From positions 1 to 64,000 of the forward strand of contig CAXBBS010000007.1 in NCBI GenBank assembly GCA_963974485.1: a stretch of 64,000 nucleotides of DNA, given 5' to 3'. This document shows, piece after piece, positions 25,410 through 35,039 of the stretch; within the stretch, counting starts at the first letter, position 1, and each line of letters starts with the position of its first letter. The DNA is from JAALKW01 sp963974485 (GTDB lineage Bacteria > Pseudomonadota > Gammaproteobacteria > Legionellales > Legionellaceae). The translations under genes and the position numbers were made by a program. The notes beneath the pieces were generated by a model. The model was not told where the DNA came from. It did no database searches and saw only the letters and a list, made by a program, of their open reading frames with translations.

Positions 25410-27288
25410 GATCAACAGCCCTATGATCTAAAAAAGTCGTGCAAAATTGTTCCAGTGATAACAACGACCAAATCATCAACCGATGGTTAACTTGGCCACT
25501 TAAGTGTTCGGATACTTTGTTCTGTACGTATTTTTTATCTAAATAATTATAAATATTGGCTTGGTCATTAAATACAATATTTTTAACATATTCCATGCTC
25601 TCGCCCTGAAACCAACTCGCATCGGGTGCTGAAAAACCTTGTTTTACTTTCTCAACCACATCCGTTGGGAGAAATTTTTTCATCATGTCACGTAGAATAA
25701 GCTTTCCATCACGCGACTTTTGTAAATAACGTGAAATATCTTCTTGCTTAGATCCAGCAGACACTACCTTATCCAAGCAGCCTAATTTGACAGACGTCGG
25801 TAATTTCAATGCGAAATCAACCAAGTCGTTATCTAAAAAAGGAACCCGTGTTTCTAAACCATGCGCCATCGATAATTTATCTTCAATCACAAGAAGACCA
25901 TGTAAAAACGTTTTTGCTTCAAAATACAACGAGTGATTGACCAAAGTTTCTGGCGTGAGCTTTTGGCTCGATGAAACGCCTTTGAAAACATCTTTAAACG
26001 CATCAAACGGAGAAAAATGACTGACATTATTCCAGATAGGAGAAAAAGCTTTTTGATGATCTTTTTCTTTGAAAATACGTTGCCAATAGCCGTAATAACT
26101 CTGCTGGTACTCATCAACATTCTTATGTTGAACTTGTGGGTAGTATCGCCATGGATAACCTGCAAAGATTTCATCTCCTGCGGTTCCGGCCAAAACCACT
26201 TTTCCAAATTTACTCGCAAGCCGTGAAACATAATAATTAGGATAGCATTGGCCCACGCGTGGTTCTTCAACGTGATATGCCAATGACGGCATACAACGCT
26301 CCATATCACCCGCTTTAAGCACCATTTCGTAATGTTCTGTTTTGAACAAATACGACATGCGCTCGGCTTCACGTCGTTCATCAAACGTTTGCTCAATTCC
26401 TGAGGCAGAACTTAAATCAAATCCACAGGTAAACGTTTTAATGTACGGCAGTTGCAACGAAGAAATGGCTGTAATCGCGCCTGAGTCCATACCTCCTGAA
26501 AGATAAGCCCCGAGCTCCACGTCACTGACCAATTGTCGATTCACACTTTGGCGAAAAAGATATTCTAACTCTTCTATATATTCATCGGTTGAAAGCGCTT
26601 GCTCGGGTTCTTGATAAGAAAAATCCCAATATTTAAAGTGCTTTTCTTCGGTCCGAGTCACCGACAACATGGAGCCAGCAGGAAGCATCTTAATGTTTTT
26701 AAACAACGTGCGCTCAGAAATAATATTCTGGAACGTCAGATACTCAACCAAGGCCTCTTGGTCCATTTCAGCTGCAACACGCGGATGCTTGAGTAACGCT
26801 TTAATTTCAGAAGAAAAAACCAAGCTGTTACCCGCCATGGTATAATACAAAGGTTTAATACCATAACGGTCACGCGCCAACATCAGTTCAGATGTGGTTT
26901 TATCCCAAATCGCAAAAGCAAACATGCCGTTGAAACGCTGAACAGCGTCAAGCCCCCATTCAGCAAAGGCATTGAGCACCACTTCGGAGTCTGTGGTCGA
27001 ATGAAACCCATGCCCTCGCGCCTCAAGCTCCGTTCGAAGTTCTCGAAAGTTATAGACTTCACCGTTATAGGTAAGCACGAAACGACCGTCGCGCGTCACC
27101 ATCGGTTGATGCCCTTGGGGGCTTAAATCAATGATGGCCAAACGCCGATGCCCTAAAGCAATCGGACCATCAAGCCATACACCTTCGCCATCGGGACCAC
27201 GATGCTCCAGCGCGTTCGTCATAGCTTCAATCAAACGCGTTTCGGTTGGTTCGTGGTTGCGATTAAATATCCCTGTTATCCCACACAT
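25396..27288 (-). CDS. asparagine synthetase B-type amidotransferase (first of two)
   Basis: A 630-residue protein with the full AsnB layout: MCGITGIFNR with Cys2, HRGPDGEGVW, NGEVYNFREL in the glutaminase domain; PP-loop LSGGMDSGAI near residue 262; VIEDKLSMAHGLETRVPFLD later. It matches the asparagine synthase family common in O-antigen loci, where it converts uronic acid to uronamide with glutamine as nitrogen donor. It lies 5 bases behind the epimerase gene and overlaps the next glycosyltransferase. A role as general asparagine synthetase cannot be excluded. Confidence 0.85.
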   Translation of the reverse strand: MCGITGIFNRNHEPTETRLIEAMTNALEHRGPDGEGVWLDGPIALGHRRLAIIDLSPQGHQPMVTRDGRFVLTYNGEVYNFRELRTELEARGHGFHSTTDSEVVLNAFAEWGLDAVQRFNGMFAFAIWDKTTSELMLARDRYGIKPLYYTMAGNSLVFSSEIKALLKHPRVAAEMDQEALVEYLTFQNIISERTLFKNIKMLPAGSMLSVTRTEEKHFKYWDFSYQEPEQALSTDEYIEELEYLFRQSVNRQLVSDVELGAYLSGGMDSGAITAISSLQLPYIKTFTCGFDLSSASGIEQTFDERREAERMSYLFKTEHYEMVLKAGDMERCMPSLAYHVEEPRVGQCYPNYYVSRLASKFGKVVLAGTAGDEIFAGYPWRYYPQVQHKNVDEYQQSYYGYWQRIFKEKDHQKAFSPIWNNVSHFSPFDAFKDVFKGVSSSQKLTPETLVNHSLYFEAKTFLHGLLVIEDKLSMAHGLETRVPFLDNDLVDFALKLPTSVKLGCLDKVVSAGSKQEDISRYLQKSRDGKLILRDMMKKFLPTDVVEKVKQGFSAPDASWFQGESMEYVKNIVFNDQANIYNYLDKKYVQNKVSEHLSGQVNHRLMIWSLLSLEQFCTTFLDHRAVDHGAH

Positions 27289-27293
27289 GGCAT

Positions 27294-28307
27294 TTAATCT
27301 TCAATGCCAACGGCTTGTTTGCGTGCCGTGACCTCAGACTTATGGTTATCACGCCACTCCATCAAGCGAGCCAAACCTTCGGGCAATCTTAAATCGGCTC
27401 TAAAACCGAGATCTTTTTCTGCTTTTTTAGGGCAGCCAATACGGTTTTTAACAAACGTTTGCCCAGCCGGTTCAAACAATATACTGAGTTCAGATTCGGT
27501 CAATTCAAGAATAATTTCAGCCAATTCTTTAATGCTCGTACGTACGCCGGTTCCAACGTTATAAAACTCATCCGTTGCTTCGGCTTTCATGGCACACACG
27601 TTTGCTTTGGCGCAATCTTCAACATAAATAAAGTCATACGCTTGGCTTCCGTCACCGTATAACACCGGTGCTTTGCCTTTATCTAAGTTATCCAACATTT
27701 TCATGATAACCGCAATATACGCACCTTGGTAATCTTGACGCGCGCCATACACGTTCATGTAACGTAAACCCACGTAATCAAAATGCTGGCTGGTATCTTT
27801 ATAACGATGATACAACGAACGGCACATGTGCTCACCCGCAATTTTTGTTGCACCGTAAAACGTTTTGTTATTATAAATATGGTCTTCTGTCATGGGCTCT
27901 TGGACCGCGTCACCGTAGACCGATGCACTTGAAGAGTAGACCAAGCGTTTAACACCTTGGTTGACCATAGCTTCTAAAATATTAAACGTGCCCGCAACGT
28001 TAACTTCGAACGCAGAACGAGGATAATCAAAACAATGCAGGAGCCATAATGCTGCAAAATGAAACACACCATCAATTCCGCGCATGCCCGCATTCAAAAT
28101 ATCACGATGCATGATATCGCCACCCAGTGGAAAAATTTTTACCCGCGGATCTTTAAGTGCTTCACGTAAATTTTCTTCGCGTCCTCGCGTAAAATTATCA
28201 TAGATACGAACTTCGCCGATGTCTTCTTTAAGTAAAGCATCAACCGTATGAGAGCCAATTAAACCGGCCCCACCAATCACTAAAAAATTCTTGCCTCGTA
28301 TATCCAT
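27294..28307 (-). CDS. NAD-dependent nucleotide-sugar epimerase
   Basis: A 337-residue extended SDR. GGAGLIGSHTVDALL (about 12-26) binds NAD; YSSSASVYGD and YGATK give the catalytic residues; YGDGSQAYDFIYVEDCA is the typical substrate-side motif of UDP-sugar 4-epimerases of the GalE/WbpP type. It follows the WbpE-A-B-D genes and the oxidase, so a plausible job is inversion at C4 of the diacetamido uronic acid or of its UDP-GlcNAc precursor; this is inferred. Gap to asnB is 5 bases. Confidence 0.85.
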   Translation of the reverse strand: MDIRGKNFLVIGGAGLIGSHTVDALLKEDIGEVRIYDNFTRGREENLREALKDPRVKIFPLGGDIMHRDILNAGMRGIDGVFHFAALWLLHCFDYPRSAFEVNVAGTFNILEAMVNQGVKRLVYSSSASVYGDAVQEPMTEDHIYNNKTFYGATKIAGEHMCRSLYHRYKDTSQHFDYVGLRYMNVYGARQDYQGAYIAVIMKMLDNLDKGKAPVLYGDGSQAYDFIYVEDCAKANVCAMKAEATDEFYNVGTGVRTSIKELAEIILELTESELSILFEPAGQTFVKNRIGCPKKAEKDLGFRADLRLPEGLARLMEWRDNHKSEVTARKQAVGIED

Positions 28308-28338
28308 GTTAACTCCAATAGGTATTATTTAGTTCCAT

Positions 28339-29577
28339 TTAAGCAGGTATGCTTTGTTTTGTTTCTAGCAGACCTACCACGTAATCCGAAAAGCCAAAAG
28401 CGCTGGTGAATGCAGGCGAAACAGCATTCAAAATATGCGTTTCATTGTCCGTTTGCTCGATTAAAAAATCCATAACTAAACGGCAGCTGAGTATATCAAG
28501 CAATTGGGCTCGTATGCCAACTTTTCCACTCAAAGAAAGATCGCCCGAGGTTAAACTCGGCACCAAGGTTTGTGCGGTATTCACAAACTTAGGTTTTAAG
28601 AAATTAAGTACTTCGCGATGCGTATAATTTCGAAAACCTTGCTTGTTGTTTTTGTACTGCCTTAATAAGTGATAAAGCACGGGCATGGTTTCTTTGATAT
28701 TCATATCTTTGATGCCACGATATTGCTCACGCCCTAAAGCCGGCACAGCCGTTGGGCCAACATAGACTTTTCCAGACACATTTTTTGTAAAATGAATCCC
28801 CAAAAAAGGCACGTTCATATCAGGTACGGGATAAATCAAATGATTAATTTTAATTTCAGACGTAGGTTTTACTTCATAATATAAGCCTTTAAAAGGCAAC
28901 ATGGTGTAGCGATGACTCAGTCCACATGCTTTTGCAATTTTATCGGCGTACAAACCCGCTGTATTGATCAAATGCTGATAATGCCACGTTGAAGTCCCGG
29001 CACACACGGTTCGTGTTTTGACATCCACCTGCTCGCAACACGCATTAAAATAAAAATTCACACCACGTGCTGCTAGGCTTTGGTGCAGATGCAGCATGAT
29101 CGCTTTAGGATCAACCACAGCTGTTTCAGGAACAAGTAACGCACGCCCTGTCGCTGTGCGTGCCAACGGCTCTAATTCCGCCAATTGCGCTTCATCAATC
29201 CATTCCACATGCACGCCATTCACCAAGCCACGCTCATAAAGCATACGCAGGGTCTCTTCGTCGTCAGCTCGTGTCGGAACAATCACTTTACCTAGTTTAT
29301 TCCAAGGCAAGTTATGCTCTTGGCAATACGCGAGCATCGCCTTAGCACCTTCGCCGCAGAGTTTAGCTTTCAACGAATCAGGGGGATAATAGATACCGGA
29401 GTGTAACACGCCGCTGTTTCGCCCGCTGGCATGCTCGCCGACAGCCCCTTCTTTATCAAGAATTGAAATTTTAGCTTTTGGATAGGCATTCAATAATTTT
29501 AATGCGATTGATAAACCTAAAATACCTGCACCGATGATAATAAAATCAGTGGTATATTTATTTTTTGAATCTTGCAT
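28339..29577 (-). CDS. lhgO: L-2-hydroxyglutarate oxidase-like FAD enzyme
   Basis: A 412-residue FAD-dependent oxidase of the LhgO/YgaF family. FAD loop IIIGAGILGLSIALK near residue 14, then GEHASGRNSGVLHSGIYYPP, the signature of L-2-hydroxyglutarate oxidases, and C-terminal SPAFTSAFGFSDYVV. It oxidises L-2-hydroxyglutarate to 2-oxoglutarate, passing electrons to quinone or oxygen at the membrane. ATG at 29577 (GAG seven bases upstream) is preferred over a GTG at 29589. It sits only 4 bases behind wbpD, inside a sugar operon. The WbpB reaction is known to be driven by reducing 2-oxoglutarate, so this enzyme may recycle the by-product. Family assignment firm, pathway link inferred. Confidence 0.85.
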   Translation of the reverse strand: MQDSKNKYTTDFIIIGAGILGLSIALKLLNAYPKAKISILDKEGAVGEHASGRNSGVLHSGIYYPPDSLKAKLCGEGAKAMLAYCQEHNLPWNKLGKVIVPTRADDEETLRMLYERGLVNGVHVEWIDEAQLAELEPLARTATGRALLVPETAVVDPKAIMLHLHQSLAARGVNFYFNACCEQVDVKTRTVCAGTSTWHYQHLINTAGLYADKIAKACGLSHRYTMLPFKGLYYEVKPTSEIKINHLIYPVPDMNVPFLGIHFTKNVSGKVYVGPTAVPALGREQYRGIKDMNIKETMPVLYHLLRQYKNNKQGFRNYTHREVLNFLKPKFVNTAQTLVPSLTSGDLSLSGKVGIRAQLLDILSCRLVMDFLIEQTDNETHILNAVSPAFTSAFGFSDYVVGLLETKQSIPA

Positions 29578-29581
29578 AAAA

Positions 29582-30175
29582 CTACTCACCTACGCTTTCT
29601 GTTATTCGTACAAAACCATCCAGGCCCAATGCATATTGCTCACCCGTGTGTTCACACGTTGTTTGCTCTTCGCCTTGAAGGGGTAACGCTAAACGCTCAC
29701 CAAAACGACTCATCCAACCGATCTGTCGTGCAGGAACACCGGCCATAAGGGCATAGGGTTTGACATCACGATTAATCACAGCGCCCGCCGCAACAAACGC
29801 ATATTCACCCACCGTAACACCGCACACGAGCGTACAATTGGCCCCAAGTGTCGCACCCTGCTTAACCAACGTGTTACGATACTCATCCTTTCGGCTCACC
29901 GCCGAACGTGGATTGTAGACATTGGTAAACACCATACTCGGACCACAAAACACATCATCTTCAAGCGTTACGTTGTCATACACCGAGACATTGTTTTGAA
30001 TTTTAACGTTGTTGCCAATTTTTACTTTATTGCCGACGTAAACATTTTGACCCAAGCTGCATTGGGCGCCTATTTTCGCATCCGAGCTCACATGAACCCA
30101 GTGCCAAACACGTGTGCCGGAACCGAGGACAGCACCTGCATCAATAATGGCTGTTTCGTGTATATTTGCTGTCAT
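29582..30175 (-). CDS. wbpD: UDP-2-acetamido-3-amino-glucuronate N-acetyltransferase (WbpD)
   Basis: A 197-residue left-handed beta-helix acyltransferase with hexapeptide repeats through about residues 12-150 (GTRVWHWVHV, SLGQNVYVGNKVKIGNNVKIQNN, VTLEDDVFCGP). TNVYNPRSAVSRKDE is typical of WbpD/WlbB, which acetylates the 3-amino group of UDP-GlcNAc(3NH2)A using acetyl-CoA. The last 35 residues form an extra tail (TCEHTGEQYALG) seen in several family members. It follows wbpB after 15 bases, in pathway order. Confidence 0.88.
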   Translation of the reverse strand: MTANIHETAIIDAGAVLGSGTRVWHWVHVSSDAKIGAQCSLGQNVYVGNKVKIGNNVKIQNNVSVYDNVTLEDDVFCGPSMVFTNVYNPRSAVSRKDEYRNTLVKQGATLGANCTLVCGVTVGEYAFVAAGAVINRDVKPYALMAGVPARQIGWMSRFGERLALPLQGEEQTTCEHTGEQYALGLDGFVRITESVGE

Positions 30176-30190
30176 AGTACAATCCGAAAA

Positions 30191-31255
30191 TTACAATTCT
30201 AAAGGCAGATGAACCGTTTTATCGTCACGAGCTGAGCGATAAGCTGCAATTAATAACTCTAAGCACGCAAGTCCCGAACGACCGTCTGTAATATCCGCAG
30301 GTTTACCCTGGAGACAATCAATGACGTTCGCATAATACGGCACATGCCCAAAACCGTAGACCGATGTGGTCGCATAATTTTCAGCTTTAATATCAGCGTC
30401 TTCAGGCCGTGCGTCTTCAAATTCCCAGTGTTGCACTTCGTTGACCGCAACACCACCAATACGCACCGTGCCTTTTTCACCCAATAAAGTAATCGAGCCT
30501 TCATAGTTTTTAGGATACGTCAGCATGGTTACGTTCACAGAGCCCATGGTGCCTTGACGCCAACGTATGTTTAACACACCGCTGTCTTCGGCTTCAATTT
30601 TACGTCCTAATGTACTCATCATGGCCTGAACTGAATCAACAGGGCCTAGCAACCATTGAATCAAATCAACATAGTGACTGGCTTGATTCATGAAGGCACC
30701 GCCATCCCATTCCCAAGAGCCACGCCAGCCACCTTGATCGTAATAATCTTGCGGACGCGTCCAGAATACATTGACGTTAGCCATATAAATACGACCAAAG
30801 CGCCCTTCTGTGATCGCGCGCTTGAGTGCCTGAATCGGTGGATTTAACCGATTTTGTTTCACAACAAATAAACGAACCTCGGCCTTATCGCAGGCTCGCA
30901 CCATATCCACCCCGTCTTGCCAGCGGGTTGCCATGGGTTTTTCAGTCAGCACATGCCTGCCTGATTCGGCCACTTGAATCGCTTGCCTTGGATGAAGACC
31001 ACTTGGCGTACACAAAATCACTAAATCAATATCCGCTTCTGCAAGCATCACATCAAGATTGGTATACACATCGGCCTGGTGATCTTTTGCAACAGCTTGG
31101 GCGGCTGCTTCATCACGATCGCACACGGCCGTTAAATTCAAACGATCGTGATGCTCGGTTATCGCTTGAAGATGATTTTTAGAAATACGACCACAACCAA
31201 CCAACGCTACATTAATCTTTCGATCGATAATCGTCCAAGGGGCTTTTTTTATCAT
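30191..31255 (-). CDS. wbpB: UDP-GlcNAcA 3-dehydrogenase, Gfo/Idh family (WbpB)
   Basis: A 354-residue Gfo/Idh/MocA oxidoreductase. NAD loop NVALVGCGRISKNHLQAI (about 15-32), EKPMA near residue 106 with the conserved Lys, and GGWRGSWEWDGGAFMNQASHYVD, the WbpB/WlbA-type catalytic region. It oxidises the C3 hydroxyl of UDP-GlcNAcA; the tightly held NADH is reoxidised by 2-oxoglutarate in characterised homologues. It overlaps the end of wbpA by one base (TAATG), a sign of coupled translation. Runs with wbpE, wbpA and wbpD as a complete pathway. Confidence 0.9.
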   Translation of the reverse strand: MIKKAPWTIIDRKINVALVGCGRISKNHLQAITEHHDRLNLTAVCDRDEAAAQAVAKDHQADVYTNLDVMLAEADIDLVILCTPSGLHPRQAIQVAESGRHVLTEKPMATRWQDGVDMVRACDKAEVRLFVVKQNRLNPPIQALKRAITEGRFGRIYMANVNVFWTRPQDYYDQGGWRGSWEWDGGAFMNQASHYVDLIQWLLGPVDSVQAMMSTLGRKIEAEDSGVLNIRWRQGTMGSVNVTMLTYPKNYEGSITLLGEKGTVRIGGVAVNEVQHWEFEDARPEDADIKAENYATTSVYGFGHVPYYANVIDCLQGKPADITDGRSGLACLELLIAAYRSARDDKTVHLPLEL

Positions 31256-32559
31256 TAGGCGCTCACAATGTTGTCGTTTTTATGCGCTCTAAAAGCGCCA
31301 CGTGTGTCTACAATAAGCCTTGCGTGCATGGCAATCATGTCATAATCAAACGCTTGGTGCGCGGTCGCAAGCACTACACAATCGTATTGTGCGATGGTTT
31401 CTGATGTAAGCGGCACACTATGTAGATCAAAATGATGCGATCTCATCGCTGGAAAAACAGGCACGTGTGGATCGGAGTACGCAACCTCAGCGCCTTTATT
31501 ACGCAAGAGTTCTAATATCTCAATCGACGGTGACTCACGCATATCATCCACATCACGCTTGTAAGCAATACCTAAGACCAAAACTTTGCTGTTTTTAATC
31601 GCTTGCTCACGTGTATTTAACGCATCCGTAATTTTATGAAGCACCCAATTCGGCATTTTACTGTTGATTTCACCGGCCAGCTCAATAAATCGCGTGTGCA
31701 TACCAAATTCACGTGCCTTCCAGGTGAGATAAAAAGGGTCAATCGGAATACAATGCCCACCAATACCAGGCCCTGGATAATACGGAACAAACCCAAATGG
31801 TTTCGTCGCGGCAGCATCAATCACTTCATGAATATCAATATTCATTTTATCAGCAAGCAACTTCATCTCGTTCACAAGACCAATATTGACCGAACGATGA
31901 ATATTTTCTAAAAGCTTCGTCATCTCAGCCACACGTGTTGATGAAACTTTCACGACTTTATCAATCACCGAGTGATATAAAGCATGCCCAGCTTCGAGAC
32001 AATTCAGTGTATCACCACCGCATACTTTAGGAATGCTTGCTGTTGAAAAATTCACATTGCCTGGATCTTCACGCTCCGGTGAATACACAAGAAAGAAATC
32101 TTCACCGACGTTAAGACCTGTCGCCTCAATACGTGTTTTGAGCTCTTCTTCCGTGGTTCCAGGATAGGTCGTGCTTTCCAATGACATAATTTGGCCTGCA
32201 CGCAAATGCGGCACAAGCGCCTCAACCGTTTGAACAACATAACTTAAATCTGGCTCACGGTATTTATTCAGTGGCGTGGGTACACATAAAATCAAGGCAT
32301 CCGCTTCATTCGCAGCAGAGAAATCATGCGTCGCACGAATGCGGCTTTGAACGGCTGCAACGTGATCCGACGGTATATGTTGTATGTAAGATTGTCCGGC
32401 ATTCAGCAAATCATTCTTACGTTTATCTACGTCAATCCCAACAACACGATAGCCAACATCAGCAAAGCGAAGCATCAACGGTAAGCCGACATATCCTAAA
32501 CCAATAATGCCAATAATCGCTTCTTTGTTATTCAGTTTTTCAATCAAATCATGTGGCAT
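31255..32559 (-). CDS. wbpA: UDP-N-acetylglucosamine 6-dehydrogenase (WbpA)
   Basis: A 434-residue UDP-sugar 6-dehydrogenase. GIIGLGYVGLPL near the N-terminus binds NAD; ESTTYPGTTEE, the catalytic Cys in GGHCIPIDPFYL, and KVLVLGIAYKRDVDDMRESP follow, the pattern of the WbpA/WbpO group acting on UDP-GlcNAc. It makes UDP-GlcNAcA, the first step of the diacetamido sugar. ATG at 32559 follows CCAGG and GGAG; a start 15 bases earlier has no binding site. It lies 46 bases behind wbpE. Confidence 0.9.
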   Translation of the reverse strand: MPHDLIEKLNNKEAIIGIIGLGYVGLPLMLRFADVGYRVVGIDVDKRKNDLLNAGQSYIQHIPSDHVAAVQSRIRATHDFSAANEADALILCVPTPLNKYREPDLSYVVQTVEALVPHLRAGQIMSLESTTYPGTTEEELKTRIEATGLNVGEDFFLVYSPEREDPGNVNFSTASIPKVCGGDTLNCLEAGHALYHSVIDKVVKVSSTRVAEMTKLLENIHRSVNIGLVNEMKLLADKMNIDIHEVIDAAATKPFGFVPYYPGPGIGGHCIPIDPFYLTWKAREFGMHTRFIELAGEINSKMPNWVLHKITDALNTREQAIKNSKVLVLGIAYKRDVDDMRESPSIEILELLRNKGAEVAYSDPHVPVFPAMRSHHFDLHSVPLTSETIAQYDCVVLATAHQAFDYDMIAMHARLIVDTRGAFRAHKNDNIVSA

Positions 32560-32605
32560 GACCTGGCACTCCATTTTGTTATGTTACATCATTCCGTTGA
32601 AGCGC

Positions 32606-33715
32606 TTAAACAGCAAGCGCTTCTTTTTGTAGTACGTTAAGCACAGCGCCGATCACTTTATTTTGATCAGCTTCTGTTAAATACGGATGCATCGGCAAAC
32701 TTAAAACATGCTTCGCCGCATCTTCCGCATGTGGGAAGCATTGCTTTTCCGTATACCAAGCTTCAAACACAGGCTGTTTATGAAGAGGGACCGGATAATG
32801 CACGGCTGTTGGCACATCTTGCTCGCCGAGTGCTTTTTGTACTGCTTCACGATCGGCTACTTCAATCGTGTATTGTGCAAAAACACTGGTATTATTAGAT
32901 TTAATACTGGGTGTTTGAGCAAAATCAGACAGACCTTTCGCATAACGTGCGGCAACCTGTTCACGCAGTTTAATTTCATGAGGGAACAGCGTAAGCTTTT
33001 CTAACAAAATAGCCGCTTGAATCGTATCCAACCGTCCGTTAATACCCAACCTTACATGCTGATAACGCTCGGCTTGACCATGCAAACGAATCGACTTCAT
33101 ACGCTCAACTAAATCAGCGTCATGCGTAAAGCACGCCCCGCCATCACCGTATCCACCTAAAGGTTTGGATGGAAAAAAGCTTGTGCAACCAATCGTTGTT
33201 AATCCACACGAGCGCTTGCCGTTATACATTGCACCAAAACTTTGTGCCGCATCTTCAATCACGGGTAAACTATAACGTGCGGCAATCGCATTAATCGCAT
33301 CATAATCGGCACACTGGCCGTACAAACTTACCGGCATAATCGCCTTAGTTTTACTCGTAATCGCCGCCTCAATAAGATTTGCATCGATATTGTACGTATC
33401 ACGCTCTATATCCACAAACACAGGTTTTGCGCCGAGAAGTGCGATCACTTCTGCCGTGGCAAAAAAGCTAAACGGTGTTGTGATCACTTCATCGCCCGGA
33501 CCAACATCCAGTGCCATGAGAGCAATCAGCAAAGCATCGGTACCGCTGGATACACCGATCGCATGGGGTACATCAACAAATGCAGCAAGCTCGGCTTCAA
33601 GCTCAGACACTTCTGGTCCCATAATATAGGCACCGTGATTTAACACCGCTTTAATACGGTCCATCACCGGTGCTTCAATCAGTGAATATTGTGCTTTTAA
33701 ATCAATAAATTGCAT
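32606..33715 (-). CDS. wbpE: UDP-3-keto sugar aminotransferase (WbpE)
   Basis: A 369-residue PLP aminotransferase of the DegT/DnrJ/EryC1 family. It begins MQFIDLKAQY, as WbpE does, and has GVSSGTDALLIALMAL, EDAAQSFGA and the PLP lysine in SFFPSKPLGGYGDGG. It transfers the amino group of glutamate to C3 of the keto sugar, giving 2-oxoglutarate. ATG at 33715 has AAGGA at the right distance; the longer frame would overlap purA. The gap behind purA is 16 bases, so the whole polysaccharide series may be read from the hfl-purA transcript. Confidence 0.9.
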   Translation of the reverse strand: MQFIDLKAQYSLIEAPVMDRIKAVLNHGAYIMGPEVSELEAELAAFVDVPHAIGVSSGTDALLIALMALDVGPGDEVITTPFSFFATAEVIALLGAKPVFVDIERDTYNIDANLIEAAITSKTKAIMPVSLYGQCADYDAINAIAARYSLPVIEDAAQSFGAMYNGKRSCGLTTIGCTSFFPSKPLGGYGDGGACFTHDADLVERMKSIRLHGQAERYQHVRLGINGRLDTIQAAILLEKLTLFPHEIKLREQVAARYAKGLSDFAQTPSIKSNNTSVFAQYTIEVADREAVQKALGEQDVPTAVHYPVPLHKQPVFEAWYTEKQCFPHAEDAAKHVLSLPMHPYLTEADQNKVIGAVLNVLQKEALAV

Positions 33716-33731
33716 GGCTATTTCCTTAAAA

Positions 33732-35033
33732 CTAAGCCCCAAACGGATCCCGTATCACAACCATCGCATCACGCTCAGGTCCTGTAGACAACAAATCAAT
33801 CGGCACACCCAATAAAGCTTCTATTCGACGTACATAGGCACGTGCATTTTCAGGCAAGGCTTCGATTGATGTGCAATCTTCGGTTGACTCAGACCAACCA
33901 GGTACGTCTTCATACACAGGTTCCATGTCGTCGTAATCTTCGGCAGCTTGTGGCGGATATTCCAGAATATTACCCGCTTTATCTTTGTAAGCGACCGCAA
34001 TACGAATCGTGTCTAAGCCATCGAGAACATCAAGCTTCGTCAAACACAGACCCGATATGCTGTTCAGCTCAATCGAACGTTTTAAAAGCACCGCGTCAAA
34101 CCAACCGCAACGTCTTGGTCGCCCTGTAACCGCACCAAATTCCTTGCCTCGAGATGCTAAAAACTTACCGACATCATCATGCAGCTCCGTTGGAAAAGGA
34201 CCGCCCCCCACACGTGTGGTATACGCTTTGGTTATTCCTAAAATATAATCCAATTGACGCGGACCCATACCCGATCCCGTACTCACGCCACCGGCACATG
34301 TGTTCGACGACGTAACAAAGGGATACGTTCCATGATCAATATCTAAGAACACGCCTTGAGCACCCTCAAATAGCATATTATCGCCGGACCGTGCATGCGT
34401 TTGCACATCAGCCGCAACATCTCGCACCATCGGGATTAACATCTCAGCCCATACTTTAGATGCCGCCAAAACGGCGTCTAATGCAACAGGTTCTTGATGA
34501 TAGTATTCTTTCAACAAAAAGTTATGGTATTCCATAAGCTTGGTAAGTTTGGCCAGAAAACGTTCAGGATGCAATAAATCACTGACACGTAATGCACGTC
34601 GAGCGACTTTATCTTCATAAGCTGGACCAATACCTCGGCCTGTGGTGCCAATCGCTGCACGACCGCTTTGTGCCTCACGTGCTTTATCTAAAGCCACATG
34701 TGAAGGCAAAATAAGCGTACATGCAGGGCTCACAAATAATCGTGACCGTACATTCAAGCCTTTATCTTCAAGCTCTTTTAATTCAGACATCAACGCATCA
34801 GGCGCTAAAACCACACCGTTGCCGATATAGCATTTCACACCGTCATGCAAAATACCTGAAGGAATCAAACGCAAAATCGTTTGCTCCCCTTTGATTTTTA
34901 ACGTATGACCAGCATTGTGTCCGCCTTGATAACGCACAACTGCTTGTGCATGTTGCGTTAACCAGTCAACAACTTTACCTTTTCCTTCGTCACCCCAATG
35001 CGTCCCTAAAACCACCACGCGCTTACCTGACAT
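33732..35033 (-). CDS. purA: adenylosuccinate synthetase
   Basis: A 433-residue PurA, which joins IMP and aspartate with GTP in AMP synthesis. The P-loop GTHWGDEGKGKVVDWL with catalytic Asp, GGHNAGHT with catalytic His, TGRGIGPAYEDK and GAQGVFLDIDHGTYPFVTSS are intact. Length is normal. It starts 6 bases behind hflC, repeating the hflK-hflC-purA order known from enterobacteria, although the small gene found there between hflC and purA is missing. Confidence 0.97.
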   Translation of the reverse strand: MSGKRVVVLGTHWGDEGKGKVVDWLTQHAQAVVRYQGGHNAGHTLKIKGEQTILRLIPSGILHDGVKCYIGNGVVLAPDALMSELKELEDKGLNVRSRLFVSPACTLILPSHVALDKAREAQSGRAAIGTTGRGIGPAYEDKVARRALRVSDLLHPERFLAKLTKLMEYHNFLLKEYYHQEPVALDAVLAASKVWAEMLIPMVRDVAADVQTHARSGDNMLFEGAQGVFLDIDHGTYPFVTSSNTCAGGVSTGSGMGPRQLDYILGITKAYTTRVGGGPFPTELHDDVGKFLASRGKEFGAVTGRPRRCGWFDAVLLKRSIELNSISGLCLTKLDVLDGLDTIRIAVAYKDKAGNILEYPPQAAEDYDDMEPVYEDVPGWSESTEDCTSIEALPENARAYVRRIEALLGVPIDLLSTGPERDAMVVIRDPFGA

Positions 35034-35039
35034 GCGTAC

